A stretch of 64,000 nt of DNA from a bacterium (GCA_030603495.1 JAUVXR010000012.1:1-64000), one strand, 5' to 3'; positions 42,534 to 51,515 are shown, counted from the first letter of the stretch. A program made the numbers and translations. Notes: a model not told the origin generated them from the letters alone.

Positions 42534-43595
42534 ATGGAAACCCTTCCTCCTGCGTCATCGAACGCCGTCCGTGCGCCTATGTCAGCGGCCGAGGCCATCA
42601 TGCCCGCCTTGCAGAACGTGAAGCGGGTCCTGTTATCTCCATTCAGCGTGCGGAAATGGCTGAAATTAGGACTGATCGCCTTCCTCGCTGGAGTGATGGG
42701 CGGTGGTGGGAGTGGCGGAGGTGGTGGGCCCTCAGGAACTGGCGGCCTGGACTTCGACCACGTGGGGCGGCAGATCGTCGAGTGGTACCAGGCTCACACC
42801 GACGCGATCATCGCGGGTGCCGTTGGTCTGGGCATCGTGGGTCTGGCAGTGTTCCTGATCATGCTCTATGTGAGCAGCATCTTCCGCTTTATTTTCATGG
42901 AGTCCGTGATCACGACCGAGACGCGCATCCGGGAGTCCTGGCATCGAAACAAAGCCGAAGGGCTAGCGTACATGTGGTGGCGGATCGGGTTTGGTCTGGC
43001 CTCGCTCCTGCTCGTAGCGCTCCTGGTCGGTGGGCCGGTGACGATTCTCGTCCTGTTCGTCATTGGCCCGGCGCGAGGCGGCGGATTTACGGCTGTGGGC
43101 GGCGCAATTGTGCTGGTCCTTGTCGCCATCTTCTTCGCGTTGATCTGCGCATTAGTCATCGGCCTGATTAGCGCGATGACCAGGGACTTCGTGTTGCCAC
43201 TCATGTACCTACGCCGGATTGGCGCTGTCGCCGGGTGGCGCGCCTTCTGGCCGATCCTGTGCGGTAACAAGCTGGGCTTCTTGATCTACTTCCTGCTCAA
43301 AGTTGTCTTGGCGATAGCCGCGGGGATCGCAGGTATGTTCGGAGCCATCATCGGCTTGCTCGTCGCCGTAATACCCCTGGCACTCATCGGGCTCATAGGC
43401 TGGGGGATCGTGTTGCTGCTGGGCATAACGGCTTGGAACTGGTGGTACCTGGCAGTGCTCATCCCCGTCGGTTTGGTCATCGCGATGCTGCTGGGCTACT
43501 GGATGACCTGCGTGCTGCTGCCGATCCCGGTGTGGTTTCAGTCCTACGCGCTGAAGTATCTGGGCTACGTGGAGCCCACAGCCGAGACCATCTGA
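42534..43595 (+). CDS. Multi-pass membrane protein (DUF4013/DUF7544-like)
   Basis: 353 residues. A short cytosolic N-terminus with VRKWLKLGLIAFLAG leads into a Gly-rich loop (~55-73), then six or so long helices (AIIAGAVGLGIVGLAVFLIM; FGLASLLLVALLVGG; AIVLVLVAIFFALICALVIG; further four). An amphipathic FRFIFMESVITTETRIRESW segment followed by NKAEGLAYMWWRIGF is typical of uncharacterised membrane proteins with 'f.f.f.esv' motifs related to the glycerophosphodiester-phosphodiesterase membrane domain. Function unknown. The only ribosome site, GGGGAG, is ~12 bases from the ATG. Confidence 0.7.
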   Translation: METLPPASSNAVRAPMSAAEAIMPALQNVKRVLLSPFSVRKWLKLGLIAFLAGVMGGGGSGGGGGPSGTGGLDFDHVGRQIVEWYQAHTDAIIAGAVGLGIVGLAVFLIMLYVSSIFRFIFMESVITTETRIRESWHRNKAEGLAYMWWRIGFGLASLLLVALLVGGPVTILVLFVIGPARGGGFTAVGGAIVLVLVAIFFALICALVIGLISAMTRDFVLPLMYLRRIGAVAGWRAFWPILCGNKLGFLIYFLLKVVLAIAAGIAGMFGAIIGLLVAVIPLALIGLIGWGIVLLLGITAWNWWYLAVLIPVGLVIAMLLGYWMTCVLLPIPVWFQSYALKYLGYVEPTAETI

Positions 43596-43681
43596 ACAGC
43601 AGCTTACGATTCTCCATCGATGCGGGCACGGGCGGCTTCAACGGCCAGTACGGCGACGACGGCCTCTGACGAGTGCAGGGG

Positions 43682-44527
43682 TTACCGTAGCGCTGGATTG
43701 CCCTCAGGCTGGCTAATTTTAGCCAGCCTTTGTACCAGTTGATGATTCTGCTGGTGCCCGCTGCGGGAGCCGATGATATGAGCCTGGATGGGCCGGCCCA
43801 GTAGATAAAGATCGCCCATCAGATCCAGCAGTTTGTGGCGAGCAAAGGTCTGGGGCAGGGCAGGTGTCTCCGAGAGCCGATCGGGGTATATTACTATCGC
43901 GTTATCTTCACTGCCGCCTTTGAGCTTTCCCGCTAGTTGGGCAGTGCGGGCTTCCTCGTAGGCGATGAAGGTGCGCGCTGGGGCGATCTGTGCGCCGAAG
44001 TCATCACGGCCTGGAACAAAGCTGGCCCACTGGTAGCCAATCAGGGGGGGGTCGCTGGCAAAGAGGTAGTAGTAAGCCGGGGTTTCGCTGGGGATAGCGG
44101 CGATGAAGCAGTCGGTAGTGCTGAGAATGACGGGCTCGGATAGGACTAGGGGTGCGATGTTGCTGTCGAGTTCCTGTACGCCGGCCTCCAGAATCATCTG
44201 CCAGAGGGCGACTGCCCCACCTTCGAAGAGCGGGATTTCCGGTCCCGAGACCTCGATGAATGCATCGGTAATGCCCGCCGCGGCCAGCGCGCCGAGCAGA
44301 TGCTCGATGAATGCCACTTGATGGTGGTCGTCGCCGATGATAGTGCTCACGGGGCCAGCAGCCGCGGTTTGGGGGCTGATTGGCCAATGCTTGCCGACGT
44401 CGGTCCGGCGCAGTTGGAGGCCGGTTCCGGGCCCAGCAGGGTGCAGTGCCAGGCCTATTGCCAACCCGGATTGCACGCCCGTGGCAGTGCGGCTGACCGA
44501 TTGTGCGAGGGTCTTGCGCCTGGGCAT
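43682..44527 (-). CDS. lpxC: UDP-3-O-acyl-N-acetylglucosamine deacetylase
   Basis: 281 residues. It catalyses the committed step of lipid A synthesis. Motifs: QVAFIEHLLGALAAAGITDA (Zn His76 context), IEVSGPEIPLFEGGA (LpxC 'E.dgpEiPilDGSa'), APARTFIAYEEA, FARHKLLDLMGDLYLLG (Zn His and Asp) and IGSRSGHQQNHQLV (catalytic His). It diverges in places (Phe-Glu-Gly-Gly instead of Leu-Asp-Gly-Ser). The start at 44527 fits the promoter only 15 bases upstream. The gene implies LPS or at least lipid A in the outer membrane. No other lpx gene is in the window. Confidence 0.88.
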   Translation of the reverse strand: MPRRKTLAQSVSRTATGVQSGLAIGLALHPAGPGTGLQLRRTDVGKHWPISPQTAAAGPVSTIIGDDHHQVAFIEHLLGALAAAGITDAFIEVSGPEIPLFEGGAVALWQMILEAGVQELDSNIAPLVLSEPVILSTTDCFIAAIPSETPAYYYLFASDPPLIGYQWASFVPGRDDFGAQIAPARTFIAYEEARTAQLAGKLKGGSEDNAIVIYPDRLSETPALPQTFARHKLLDLMGDLYLLGRPIQAHIIGSRSGHQQNHQLVQRLAKISQPEGNPALR

Positions 44528-44541
44528 AGGTGACGAAACTG

Positions 44542-44571
44542 AGTATACCGAGCGGTAGGGGGCACTGTCAA
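44542..44571 (-). promoter_or_regulatory. lpxC promoter, giving an almost leaderless mRNA
   Basis: Minus strand: TTGACA (44571-44566), 18 bases, TATACT (44547-44542). Transcription should start near 44535, about 8 bases before the lpxC ATG at 44527, and there is no Shine-Dalgarno there. It is divergent from the secG promoter, with the two -35 boxes 12 bases apart. Confidence 0.8.
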
Positions 44572-44583
44572 GCCGGCGGAGGC

Positions 44584-44612
44584 TTGACGGAAGCGGTGCC
44601 ATAGTGTAAAAT
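44584..44612 (+). promoter_or_regulatory. secG promoter
   Basis: TTGACG (44584-44589), 17 bases, TAAAAT (44607-44612). Expected start ~44619, a ~67-base leader before secG at 44686. Confidence 0.75.
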
Positions 44613-44685
44613 GCAGTAGTGTAAGAGAGGTGTGCTCCTATCGGCGCAATCCTTGAGTCGGTGGCGGGCTAAAAAGGGAGATAGC

Positions 44686-44913
44686 ATGCTAAGAGTCGCA
44701 GTAGCAATGGCAGTGATGTCGGCCCTCGCCATTATCGTGGCGGTGATGTTGCAGAAGACGAAGGCCGACGGCTTCTCGGCGGCCATGGGCGGCTCGGACA
44801 GTGCTCGTCATACGCCGGGCAGTAAGGAAGAGTGGTTGGACAAGATCGCCAAGGTTGCAGCGGTCATCTGGGTGATATCCTGCCTGGCTGTGGCGATTTT
44901 GTGGTATCGTTAG
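44686..44913 (+). CDS. secG: Preprotein translocase subunit SecG
   Basis: 75 residues with two membrane helices (~4-21 VAVAMAVMSALAIIVAVM and ~52-72) and the family connection LQKTKADGFSAAMGGSDSAR, corresponding to SecG 'LQ.gKG.g....fGG'. A cytosolic loop with TPGSKEEWLDKIAKV follows, like the 'L.+.T...a' segment. It assists SecYE protein export. GGGAG sets ATG 44686. Followed closely by a HIT gene, likely co-transcribed. Confidence 0.85.
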   Translation: MLRVAVAMAVMSALAIIVAVMLQKTKADGFSAAMGGSDSARHTPGSKEEWLDKIAKVAAVIWVISCLAVAILWYR

Positions 44914-44950
44914 TAGTTGGGGAGACAGGCGCAATTGGCGGCAACCGTAA

Positions 44951-45448
44951 ATGGATCACATATGGGCTCCTTGGCGAATAGGCTACGTGGTCTCTGAGAA
45001 GGCGGAAAGCTGCATCCTGTGTGACAAGCGAGACGCGGCCGATGACGAAGCGAGCTACGTGCTGTATCGCGGTCGGCAGAGCTGTGTGCTGCTGAATACC
45101 TTTCCGTACAACAGCGGCCATCTGATGGTCGTACCGCATCGGCACGTCAGCAACTTGACTGACCTGAGCACCGAAGAGGCTTGCGAGTTGATGCAGGTAG
45201 CCCAGGCCTGCATCGCCGCACTCGAACAGGGACTGCATGCCCAGGGAATAAACCTGGGCATGAATATCGGGCAGTCGGGTGGGGCGGGCATTGACGACCA
45301 TATCCATCTGCATATTGTGCCGCGATGGAGCGGCGATACTAACTATATGACGGTCGTCGCTAACACGCGGGTTGTTCCGCAATCGCTGGCAGAGTCTGCT
45401 GAGCAGTTGCGGCCCTTGATACAACAAGCAATGGCAGCAGGTGACTGA
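44951..45448 (+). CDS. HIT-family nucleotide hydrolase
   Basis: 165 residues. HIT triad HIHLHIVPRW near residue 117, plus the N-terminal MDHIWAPWRIGYV block and zinc cysteines ESCILCD. This is the Fhit/APA2-like branch ('APWR..Y' opening), acting on dinucleoside polyphosphates or nucleoside phosphoramidates in the cytosol. It follows secG by 37 bases and precedes the Met-rich secreted protein by 26, so the three may be co-transcribed. No strong ribosome site; the second in-frame ATG is far downstream, so the first is kept. Confidence 0.9.
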   Translation: MDHIWAPWRIGYVVSEKAESCILCDKRDAADDEASYVLYRGRQSCVLLNTFPYNSGHLMVVPHRHVSNLTDLSTEEACELMQVAQACIAALEQGLHAQGINLGMNIGQSGGAGIDDHIHLHIVPRWSGDTNYMTVVANTRVVPQSLAESAEQLRPLIQQAMAAGD

Positions 45449-45474
45449 TACAGATTGAGAAGGGACGTGAGGTC

Positions 45475-47544
45475 ATGAGCGTGCGGCCAGCCATAGTTGT
45501 TACTTCTTGTATTGTCATCGCACTGGCGGGCACCATTTGTCCCGGTGCTGCTCAAGTGGCAATCCTGGCGCCGGAGGCGGGGGCGGTAGTACGCGGTGTA
45601 GTCAAGATCTCTGCGACTAAGCCGCAAGCGGACGACGGGTGGGTGACCTTCAGCGTACTGCCCAGCCGCGATGCGTACTTGGCCGCCGCAATGTCCCCGT
45701 TCGCCATCAAATGGAACACGCAGGTCTACCGCGATGGCAAGCGGGTCTATCCCGACGGGCAATACACCATCAAGGCGATGGGCTTCGACGGTTCGGGCCG
45801 TCGCCAAGGCGAAGATAGCCTGACCATTACCGTGGTCAACAGCATTGACCCCTCGGAGATCGGTGGCGCAGTTGAGCTTAAGACAAACTACCAGAAGGGG
45901 CAGATTCTCAGCTATGAGGTCGAGGGTAAGACCACGGTCAACGTGCCTGGGGAGGCGGGTAAGGAACTGCGCGAGCCGCCGCAAATGGAGATGGGGATGG
46001 GGGGGATGCCCGGGATGATGCCCGAAGAGCGCATGATGGGTATGCCTCCAGGCTATGGTTACGGCGGGATGATGCCCGAACAAGGCATGATGCAGACGGG
46101 GCTCAGCGGCTCCCAGGGACTGCCCTCGACTGTGAATATTGAGATCAGTGGTGGCTGGGAGGAAGAAGTTCTCAGTCCGACGGCTACGGGACCCGCTGTC
46201 GTTGATAGGGAGATACTGCGGGGCTACTATACCGTTTCGTGGCTGTGGCCCAAGGAAATCTGGATGACCGCAAAGGGGGAACCGAAGGAAGAAGAAGATA
46301 TCCCTGACTCCTATGCTGAGGTCTTGCCGGCGGCGGGCGATGAGTACCGCTTCAAGGTCCATCCCTCAGCGGAAGTCGAAAAGATGCACGAAGAACAGCC
46401 GGAGTTCCCCCTGGGTCAGACCTTCATCGAACTTCCCGAGCGCCCGGTGCGGGTGGGTGATAGCTGGGCAGGGGATATGGCCGTAACTATCAGCCCCACA
46501 AGCCGGAAGCCCGAGACAGTCTCGAGCATCCATCGACTGGACGGATTCGAGTACAAGGGCACCTACCGCTGCGCTCGAATCGTCAGCAGGCACACCGTCA
46601 AGAACACAGAGATTAAGATAGAGTTGCCGCAGCGCTTGGGAGCCGTCGGCGGAGCTGGCATGATGGGCGAGGAGGGTATGATGGGCCTCGGGATGCCCAG
46701 GGAGATGCCAATGATGGAGGGATATGGCATGGGCATAGAAGGCATGATGCCGCCCGGGCTGGAGGGTATGGCAGGCGGGATGGGCATGGGTATGGGTATG
46801 CTGGTTGTGGAATATAAAGGTGACCTGTCGATCGAGCGAGTCTCCTATTTCGCGCTGGATGCGGGCCGCTTTGTCGCTTTCGAGGACACCATCCGGCAGG
46901 AGGCAAACAGCCGTGTGGTGACCCCCGCCCGCGAGATTATGCTGTTGTCAGGCAGAAGAGAATCTTTGGACGAGACCACCCGTGACCTCTACGTTGGTGA
47001 TGTGCAAGGGGAGATCCAGAGACTAATCGGTGGGGCTGGCGGTGGCATGGGTGCGATGGGTATGATGGGCGAGGAGGGTATGATGGGCCTCGGGATGCCC
47101 GGGGGGATGCCACAGATAGGGGGATATGGCATGGGCATGCCACCCGACTATGGCGGTTATGGCTATGGCTACGGCGGGGGGATGGATGAAGGGATGATGG
47201 GGATGGGTATGATGCAAGCCAGGCCGCCCACCAAGGCGACGTTGGAGATCACCACCGAGTGGTTTATCTACGAGAAGACTGCTGGTATTTCCAAGTACGC
47301 TGTGGTCACCGATGAAGGCGAGGGCGCAGGAGGTGGTGGATGGGTACTGCCCGGCGAGACCTATGCCCAGCAGAACGCTCTGGGCGGCGCCGGGGGCCAA
47401 CGCCAGGACGGGACGGTCTTTGTGGTTGACCTTACAAGCCGCAAGTTCCGCGCCGTCATCAGCAGCTACATACCGCAAGAGCACGAAGAGGTCGTCAGGA
47501 CCACGCGGGATTACTTGCTCGGCCTCGGCTATCGGCCGCAATAA
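45475..47544 (+). CDS. Secreted protein with three Met/Gly-rich insertions, unknown
   Basis: 689 residues. Signal peptide 1-26 (IVVTSCIVIALAGTICPGAA). Residues ~27-125 look like an Ig-like beta domain (VAILAPEAGAVVRG ... LTITVVNSIDP). Three low-complexity blocks rich in Met and Gly (Met every 2-4 residues, with GMM, GMG and Tyr) lie at ~171-207, ~394-443 and ~520-581, between otherwise ordinary beta-rich segments that resemble each other (about EISGGWEEEVL, VEYKGDLSIERVS, LEITTEWFIYEK). That suggests three copies of one domain, each with a Met-rich loop. Met-rich periplasmic loops can bind Cu(I) or act as oxidation buffers; this is inference. AAGGGACG precedes the ATG. Confidence 0.75.
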   Translation: MSVRPAIVVTSCIVIALAGTICPGAAQVAILAPEAGAVVRGVVKISATKPQADDGWVTFSVLPSRDAYLAAAMSPFAIKWNTQVYRDGKRVYPDGQYTIKAMGFDGSGRRQGEDSLTITVVNSIDPSEIGGAVELKTNYQKGQILSYEVEGKTTVNVPGEAGKELREPPQMEMGMGGMPGMMPEERMMGMPPGYGYGGMMPEQGMMQTGLSGSQGLPSTVNIEISGGWEEEVLSPTATGPAVVDREILRGYYTVSWLWPKEIWMTAKGEPKEEEDIPDSYAEVLPAAGDEYRFKVHPSAEVEKMHEEQPEFPLGQTFIELPERPVRVGDSWAGDMAVTISPTSRKPETVSSIHRLDGFEYKGTYRCARIVSRHTVKNTEIKIELPQRLGAVGGAGMMGEEGMMGLGMPREMPMMEGYGMGIEGMMPPGLEGMAGGMGMGMGMLVVEYKGDLSIERVSYFALDAGRFVAFEDTIRQEANSRVVTPAREIMLLSGRRESLDETTRDLYVGDVQGEIQRLIGGAGGGMGAMGMMGEEGMMGLGMPGGMPQIGGYGMGMPPDYGGYGYGYGGGMDEGMMGMGMMQARPPTKATLEITTEWFIYEKTAGISKYAVVTDEGEGAGGGGWVLPGETYAQQNALGGAGGQRQDGTVFVVDLTSRKFRAVISSYIPQEHEEVVRTTRDYLLGLGYRPQ
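46660..46698 (+). repeat. 39-bp direct repeat, copy 1 (Met-rich coding)
   Basis: Identical to 47062-47100. It encodes MMGEEGMMGLGMP in the second Met-rich block. Perfect nucleotide identity, including silent positions, indicates recent duplication or gene conversion. Confidence 0.9.
47062..47100 (+). repeat. 39-bp direct repeat, copy 2 (Met-rich coding)
   Basis: Identical to 46660-46698, in the third Met-rich block, 402 bases on and in the same reading frame. Recombination between the copies would remove exactly 134 codons in frame. Confidence 0.9.
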
Positions 47545-47642
47545 CCGGCTGGCAGGTCGGCGATGGTCTTCGTGCCGCAATGTCTGAACTTGAGGGCGGC
47601 GACCCGGGCGGTCGTGGCCCTCTCTGTTACGAGGTGAGCAAG

Positions 47643-48890
47643 TTGCGCGTACGCCCGCGTTGTGTGCAATGCTTCGCCCTCATTATTGTAGGGATGTTTG
47701 CAGTCGGTGTGCTGGGGCTGGCAAAGGCCGAAGACCAGCCAGTCGAGTTCATCCAGTTATTCGTCTGGCATGACGGCCCCGCTCGGGAGCTGCGCCCGAT
47801 CCATCATCTACTGGGGCTATACCACCAGGTCTACCCCGAGACCCGGATCGTTTTGAACGTCCATCCCACTACTGAGGCCTACCGGCAACTCGAAGCGTGG
47901 GACACCTCCGAGCGCAGAACCGCACCGGATATGGTGATCCTACCTGCCACCTGGCTGCCCGAGTTCGGGCACCTAGTGCGCTCGCTCCAGGCGGCGCTGA
48001 CTGTGGAGCAACGGGCTGTGTTTCATCCGGGACTCTTGGATATGTTGACCGCCGACGGCCGGCTGCGAGCAGTGCCCTGGCTTGTGGGGGGGCGAGGCCT
48101 GGTGGTACGGGCGGACCTGCTTGGTGCAGCCGGCCTGGCACCGCCTCAGACTTGGGACGAGGTGCTGGCGGTAGCTGAGGCCCTGCATAACCCGCCTGGG
48201 GTCTATGGTATAGGGCTACCGGGTTCTGCCGGTGGCGGGGAGCTGCTGGCGGAGATAACGTGGGGGTGGGGCGGGCGGCTCTGTGACGACGAGGGGCAGT
48301 TAATGTTGAGTACGGCGGCCAGCGCGGAGGCGCTCGATCTTTTCGGTCAGCTCGTCCGGTTCGCCCAGCCGGAGGTACTGAGCTGGTCCCAGAAAGAGCT
48401 GGAAGGCCTGTTCCTGGACGGCAAGTTGGCCATGCTGGTTACCGACAGTTGGTGGGCTCAGGAGGTAGCCAGCGATCCCGAGCTTGACCTCGCAGTACAG
48501 ATGGTCGCCTTACCGCGTCAAAGTCAGCCCGTTGCTCACCTGATCGCTGAGGGCTTGGCAGTGCTCCAAAACAGCGCTTACGAGAAGCAGTGCGTGGAGT
48601 TCGTCCGCATGGTCTGCGAGACCCAGTCCCAGGCACAACTCCTGAAGTTGGGCGGGCTGCCGACCGGGCCGGACCTGGCAGACGCCTGCCGTGCCGACCC
48701 GCTTCGGGCGTCACTGACGGCTACTCTTGACCACGTCCGGAGCATACCAGTGCAGGACCGGGAGAAGGTGCTCGAAGCGCTGCGCGTGGCGATCTATCTG
48801 TCGCTGAGTGGCCGCATGGCTCCGGCAGAGGCCTTGCAGCAGGCCGAGGATATATTGCTGGGCTCACCCCAAGCAGATATTGCTTCGTAA
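47643..48890 (+). CDS. Extracellular solute-binding protein, ABC sugar type, orphan
   Basis: 415 residues from a TTG at 47643, chosen because GAGGTGA lies 5 bases upstream and the resulting N-terminus is a clean signal peptide (CVQCFALIIVGMFAVGVLGL, cleaved near AKAED). The mature part is a family 1 solute-binding protein: PDMVILPATWLPEFG, AVPWLVGGRGLVVRADLL, PPQTWDEVLAVAEAL, GLFLDGKLAMLVTDSWWAQE, the usual two-lobed periplasmic fold. It binds a sugar or similar ligand for import. No permease or ATPase gene is nearby. An upstream ATG at 47580 has no ribosome site. It precedes the M16 gene by 12 bases. Confidence 0.8.
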   Translation: MRVRPRCVQCFALIIVGMFAVGVLGLAKAEDQPVEFIQLFVWHDGPARELRPIHHLLGLYHQVYPETRIVLNVHPTTEAYRQLEAWDTSERRTAPDMVILPATWLPEFGHLVRSLQAALTVEQRAVFHPGLLDMLTADGRLRAVPWLVGGRGLVVRADLLGAAGLAPPQTWDEVLAVAEALHNPPGVYGIGLPGSAGGGELLAEITWGWGGRLCDDEGQLMLSTAASAEALDLFGQLVRFAQPEVLSWSQKELEGLFLDGKLAMLVTDSWWAQEVASDPELDLAVQMVALPRQSQPVAHLIAEGLAVLQNSAYEKQCVEFVRMVCETQSQAQLLKLGGLPTGPDLADACRADPLRASLTATLDHVRSIPVQDREKVLEALRVAIYLSLSGRMAPAEALQQAEDILLGSPQADIAS

Positions 48891-48902
48891 GGTACTATGT
48901 AG

Positions 48903-51515
48903 ATGACCCTCATAGCCGGACTCAAGCAGCTTCGCATCTGCTCAGCAATTCTGGTGGCTGGGGTTGCTCTTTTTGCTGGTCTGCCGGCCTACGCTGAGCC
49001 GATACACCGGGTCTTGCCGAATGGAGCCCACATAGTCGTCGAGGAGAATCATGCCTCCCCGGTGGCTGCAATCCGCTTCTACGTAGGTGTGGGCAGCGTT
49101 TACGAGGGAGAATACCTGGGCGCGGGCATATCCCATCTCGTCGAGCACTGCAGTGGCCGGGGCACGGCCATGCACACCGCCGTAGAGATTGACGAGGCGG
49201 AAGCAGCAATTGGCGGATACGCCAATGCCTATACCACCCACGATCACACGTGCTATCACATTACCACCCTGGGCACTTGGGCCGACCAAGCGATCCAGCT
49301 GCTGGGTGATTACGTACTTGGTGCTAGCTTCCCGGAAGAGGAGGTGGCTAATCAGGTTGATATCGTTACCCGGGAAATCGCCCGTGTGGACGACGACCCG
49401 ATGCGCGCGGCATATGAGCTTTTCAATCAGACGATGTTCCGCCGTCATCCCCAACGCTACCGCGTTATTGGCTATCCGGCCGACTTTGCCGGACTTGTCC
49501 GCAAGGACCTGGTCAAGTTCCACCGGCAGCACTATACACCGGATAACCTCGTAGCCGTAGCAGTCGGCGATTTTGATGTTCAGGAGGTTGCTGACTGGCT
49601 CGAGGCCGCACTCGGCGGCTACCCGCGCCGGCCGGGTGCGCCGGTGGTTTTGCCCCGGGAGGCGGGTCCGACGACGATTCGCCGGGCCACGCAGGAGCGG
49701 GAGGGACTGCATCGTGCGCGTCTGGTGGTGGGCTGGCGGACAATTGATCTGTTTGATCCGGATCTGTATGCGTTGGATGTCCTGGCGTACGTCCTGGGCC
49801 ACGGCAACAGCGCGCGGCTGCCGCGTCTACTGCGTGACGAGTTGGGTCTGGTGGACACTGTGCATGTGTGGTCGGATACCCCGTCGTATGATGCCGGTAC
49901 GTTTGTGGTGTCGGCGATCCTGGACGCGGGTAACCTCAAGCAGGTCGAGCGGTGGGTACTGGAGATGGTAGGCAAAGCTGGTAGTGAGCTGGTGACGGCC
50001 GAGGAGATCGCCCGGGCCAAGCGCCAGAAGGAAGCCATGCTCGTCTACGCGCAGGAGACGCCGGAGGGGCGTGCGAGGGTGCTGGGCACCGATCTGCTGT
50101 TGGCTGGGGATCTGGGGTTCAGTAGTGAGTATGTGGCCAGGATTCGGGCGGTGACTGCGGAGCAAGTCCGCGCCGTAGCCCGCAAATACTTGCTGCCGGA
50201 CTGCTACGTCATTACGGCCCTGCTGCCGCCGCAGGAACAGCAGGCGACCCCGGTGGATCAGCAACAAGAAGTGCCGGTTCCCCACAGTGAACGGTATGTC
50301 CTGGACAACGGCTTGACGGTTGTGGTAAGAACCGAGCCAGGCGCGCCTTCGGTTCACGTAGTGACTGCTACCCGTGCCGGGCTGCGCTATGAAAACGAGC
50401 AGAACAACGGGATTACCCGGCTGATGGCTCGTATGCTCATGCGGGGCACCGAGCAGCGCAGCCGCGAGCAGATTGCCGCCGCGATGGACGATCTGGGCGC
50501 GGAGATTGATAGTTACTCGGGCCGTAACAGCTTTGGGCTGACTGCGCGCTGTCTGCCTGAAGACTTCGAGGCGGTGCTGCGCATTCTGGCAGATTGTCTG
50601 CAAGACGCGAGCTTTCCGGCGGAGGAGTTCGGGCGTGTCCAGCAGCTTGCTCTGGCGGAGATCGCGGCCCAGCAGGAAGATGTGGACCAGGTGGCTGAGA
50701 AGCTGTTGCGGGCGACGCTCTTCCAGCGCCACCCCTACCGCTTCATGGAAGTCGGCTCCCGGGACAGCGTTGAGCAGCTCAGCGCTGAGCAGCTTCGCCA
50801 CTTCCGTCGCCAGGTGTGTCAGCCAGCGGGGACGATCCTGGTGATCCAGGGCGCAGTTGACCCGCAGCAGGCGAAAGAGTTGGTTGCGCAGCAGTTTGAG
50901 CAGTGGGACGGCGGTGAACTGGGTGAGCCGCAAGTTCCCGTGGAGCCGCCGCTGTCCCAGCAGCGCACGAGAGCTCTGGAGCGCAGTCAGGAGCAAGCCA
51001 TCATCTATTACGGCTTCTCGGGTCCGCGGGTGAACGAGGAGGAGCGCTACGTGCGAGACGTGATGACGGCGGTGCTGGGGTACAACACTGGGCGCTTGCA
51101 CACCATCCTGCGTGGGCAAGGCCTGGTTTACGCCACCTTTGCCTACGCAATTCCGGGGCTTGACCCGGGCTACTATGCTATTTATGCCGCCACGGCACCG
51201 GACAAGGTAGAACAAGTGCAGGAGATTATTGAGCAGAACACCGCCCGGCTGCAAACGGAACTGGTCAGCGCCGAAGAGTTGGCCAAGGCCAAGATTGCCT
51301 GCCTGAGTCGTGAGCAGATCGGTCTGGCCAAGCCGGCGGTGCGCGCGCAGAGCCAAGCGCTGGACGAATTGTATAGGCTCGGCTATGATAACTACCGGCG
51401 CTACCAGCAGCAGATCGAGGCGGTCACCGCCGAGCAGGTGCGCGATTACGCGCGGGAGCTGTTGGATCTAAAGGCCTGTGCGGTGGTGGTCACTCGGCCC
51501 CAATCCAGTCAGTGA
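48903..51515 (+). CDS. Secreted M16 zinc protease, two-domain
   Basis: 870 residues. Signal peptide 1-31 (AILVAGVALFAGLPAYA). First M16 lobe: HLVEH inverted zinc motif (HxxEH) in GAGISHLVEHCSGRGT (~80), with the distal Glu in VTREIARVDDDP ~76 residues on. The C-terminal lobe from ~458 repeats the fold (VLDNGLTVVVRTEPG) but its zinc motif is lost (TRLMARMLMRGT), so it is structural, as in YmxG/PqqL-type pairs. It degrades peptides in the periplasm. Its stop overlaps the next start by 4 bases. Confidence 0.9.
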   Translation: MTLIAGLKQLRICSAILVAGVALFAGLPAYAEPIHRVLPNGAHIVVEENHASPVAAIRFYVGVGSVYEGEYLGAGISHLVEHCSGRGTAMHTAVEIDEAEAAIGGYANAYTTHDHTCYHITTLGTWADQAIQLLGDYVLGASFPEEEVANQVDIVTREIARVDDDPMRAAYELFNQTMFRRHPQRYRVIGYPADFAGLVRKDLVKFHRQHYTPDNLVAVAVGDFDVQEVADWLEAALGGYPRRPGAPVVLPREAGPTTIRRATQEREGLHRARLVVGWRTIDLFDPDLYALDVLAYVLGHGNSARLPRLLRDELGLVDTVHVWSDTPSYDAGTFVVSAILDAGNLKQVERWVLEMVGKAGSELVTAEEIARAKRQKEAMLVYAQETPEGRARVLGTDLLLAGDLGFSSEYVARIRAVTAEQVRAVARKYLLPDCYVITALLPPQEQQATPVDQQQEVPVPHSERYVLDNGLTVVVRTEPGAPSVHVVTATRAGLRYENEQNNGITRLMARMLMRGTEQRSREQIAAAMDDLGAEIDSYSGRNSFGLTARCLPEDFEAVLRILADCLQDASFPAEEFGRVQQLALAEIAAQQEDVDQVAEKLLRATLFQRHPYRFMEVGSRDSVEQLSAEQLRHFRRQVCQPAGTILVIQGAVDPQQAKELVAQQFEQWDGGELGEPQVPVEPPLSQQRTRALERSQEQAIIYYGFSGPRVNEEERYVRDVMTAVLGYNTGRLHTILRGQGLVYATFAYAIPGLDPGYYAIYAATAPDKVEQVQEIIEQNTARLQTELVSAEELAKAKIACLSREQIGLAKPAVRAQSQALDELYRLGYDNYRRYQQQIEAVTAEQVRDYARELLDLKACAVVVTRPQSSQ

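Noticed and set aside
43604-43670. Short coding-like text (RFSIDAGTGGFNGQYGDDG) after the membrane protein
   Set aside because: Superficially like an RHS tail, but too short and without the YD/core motif.
49827-51356. 509-codon open frame on the minus strand
   Set aside because: Antisense shadow of the M16 protease gene; His/Arg/Gln-rich composition and no motif or ribosome site.
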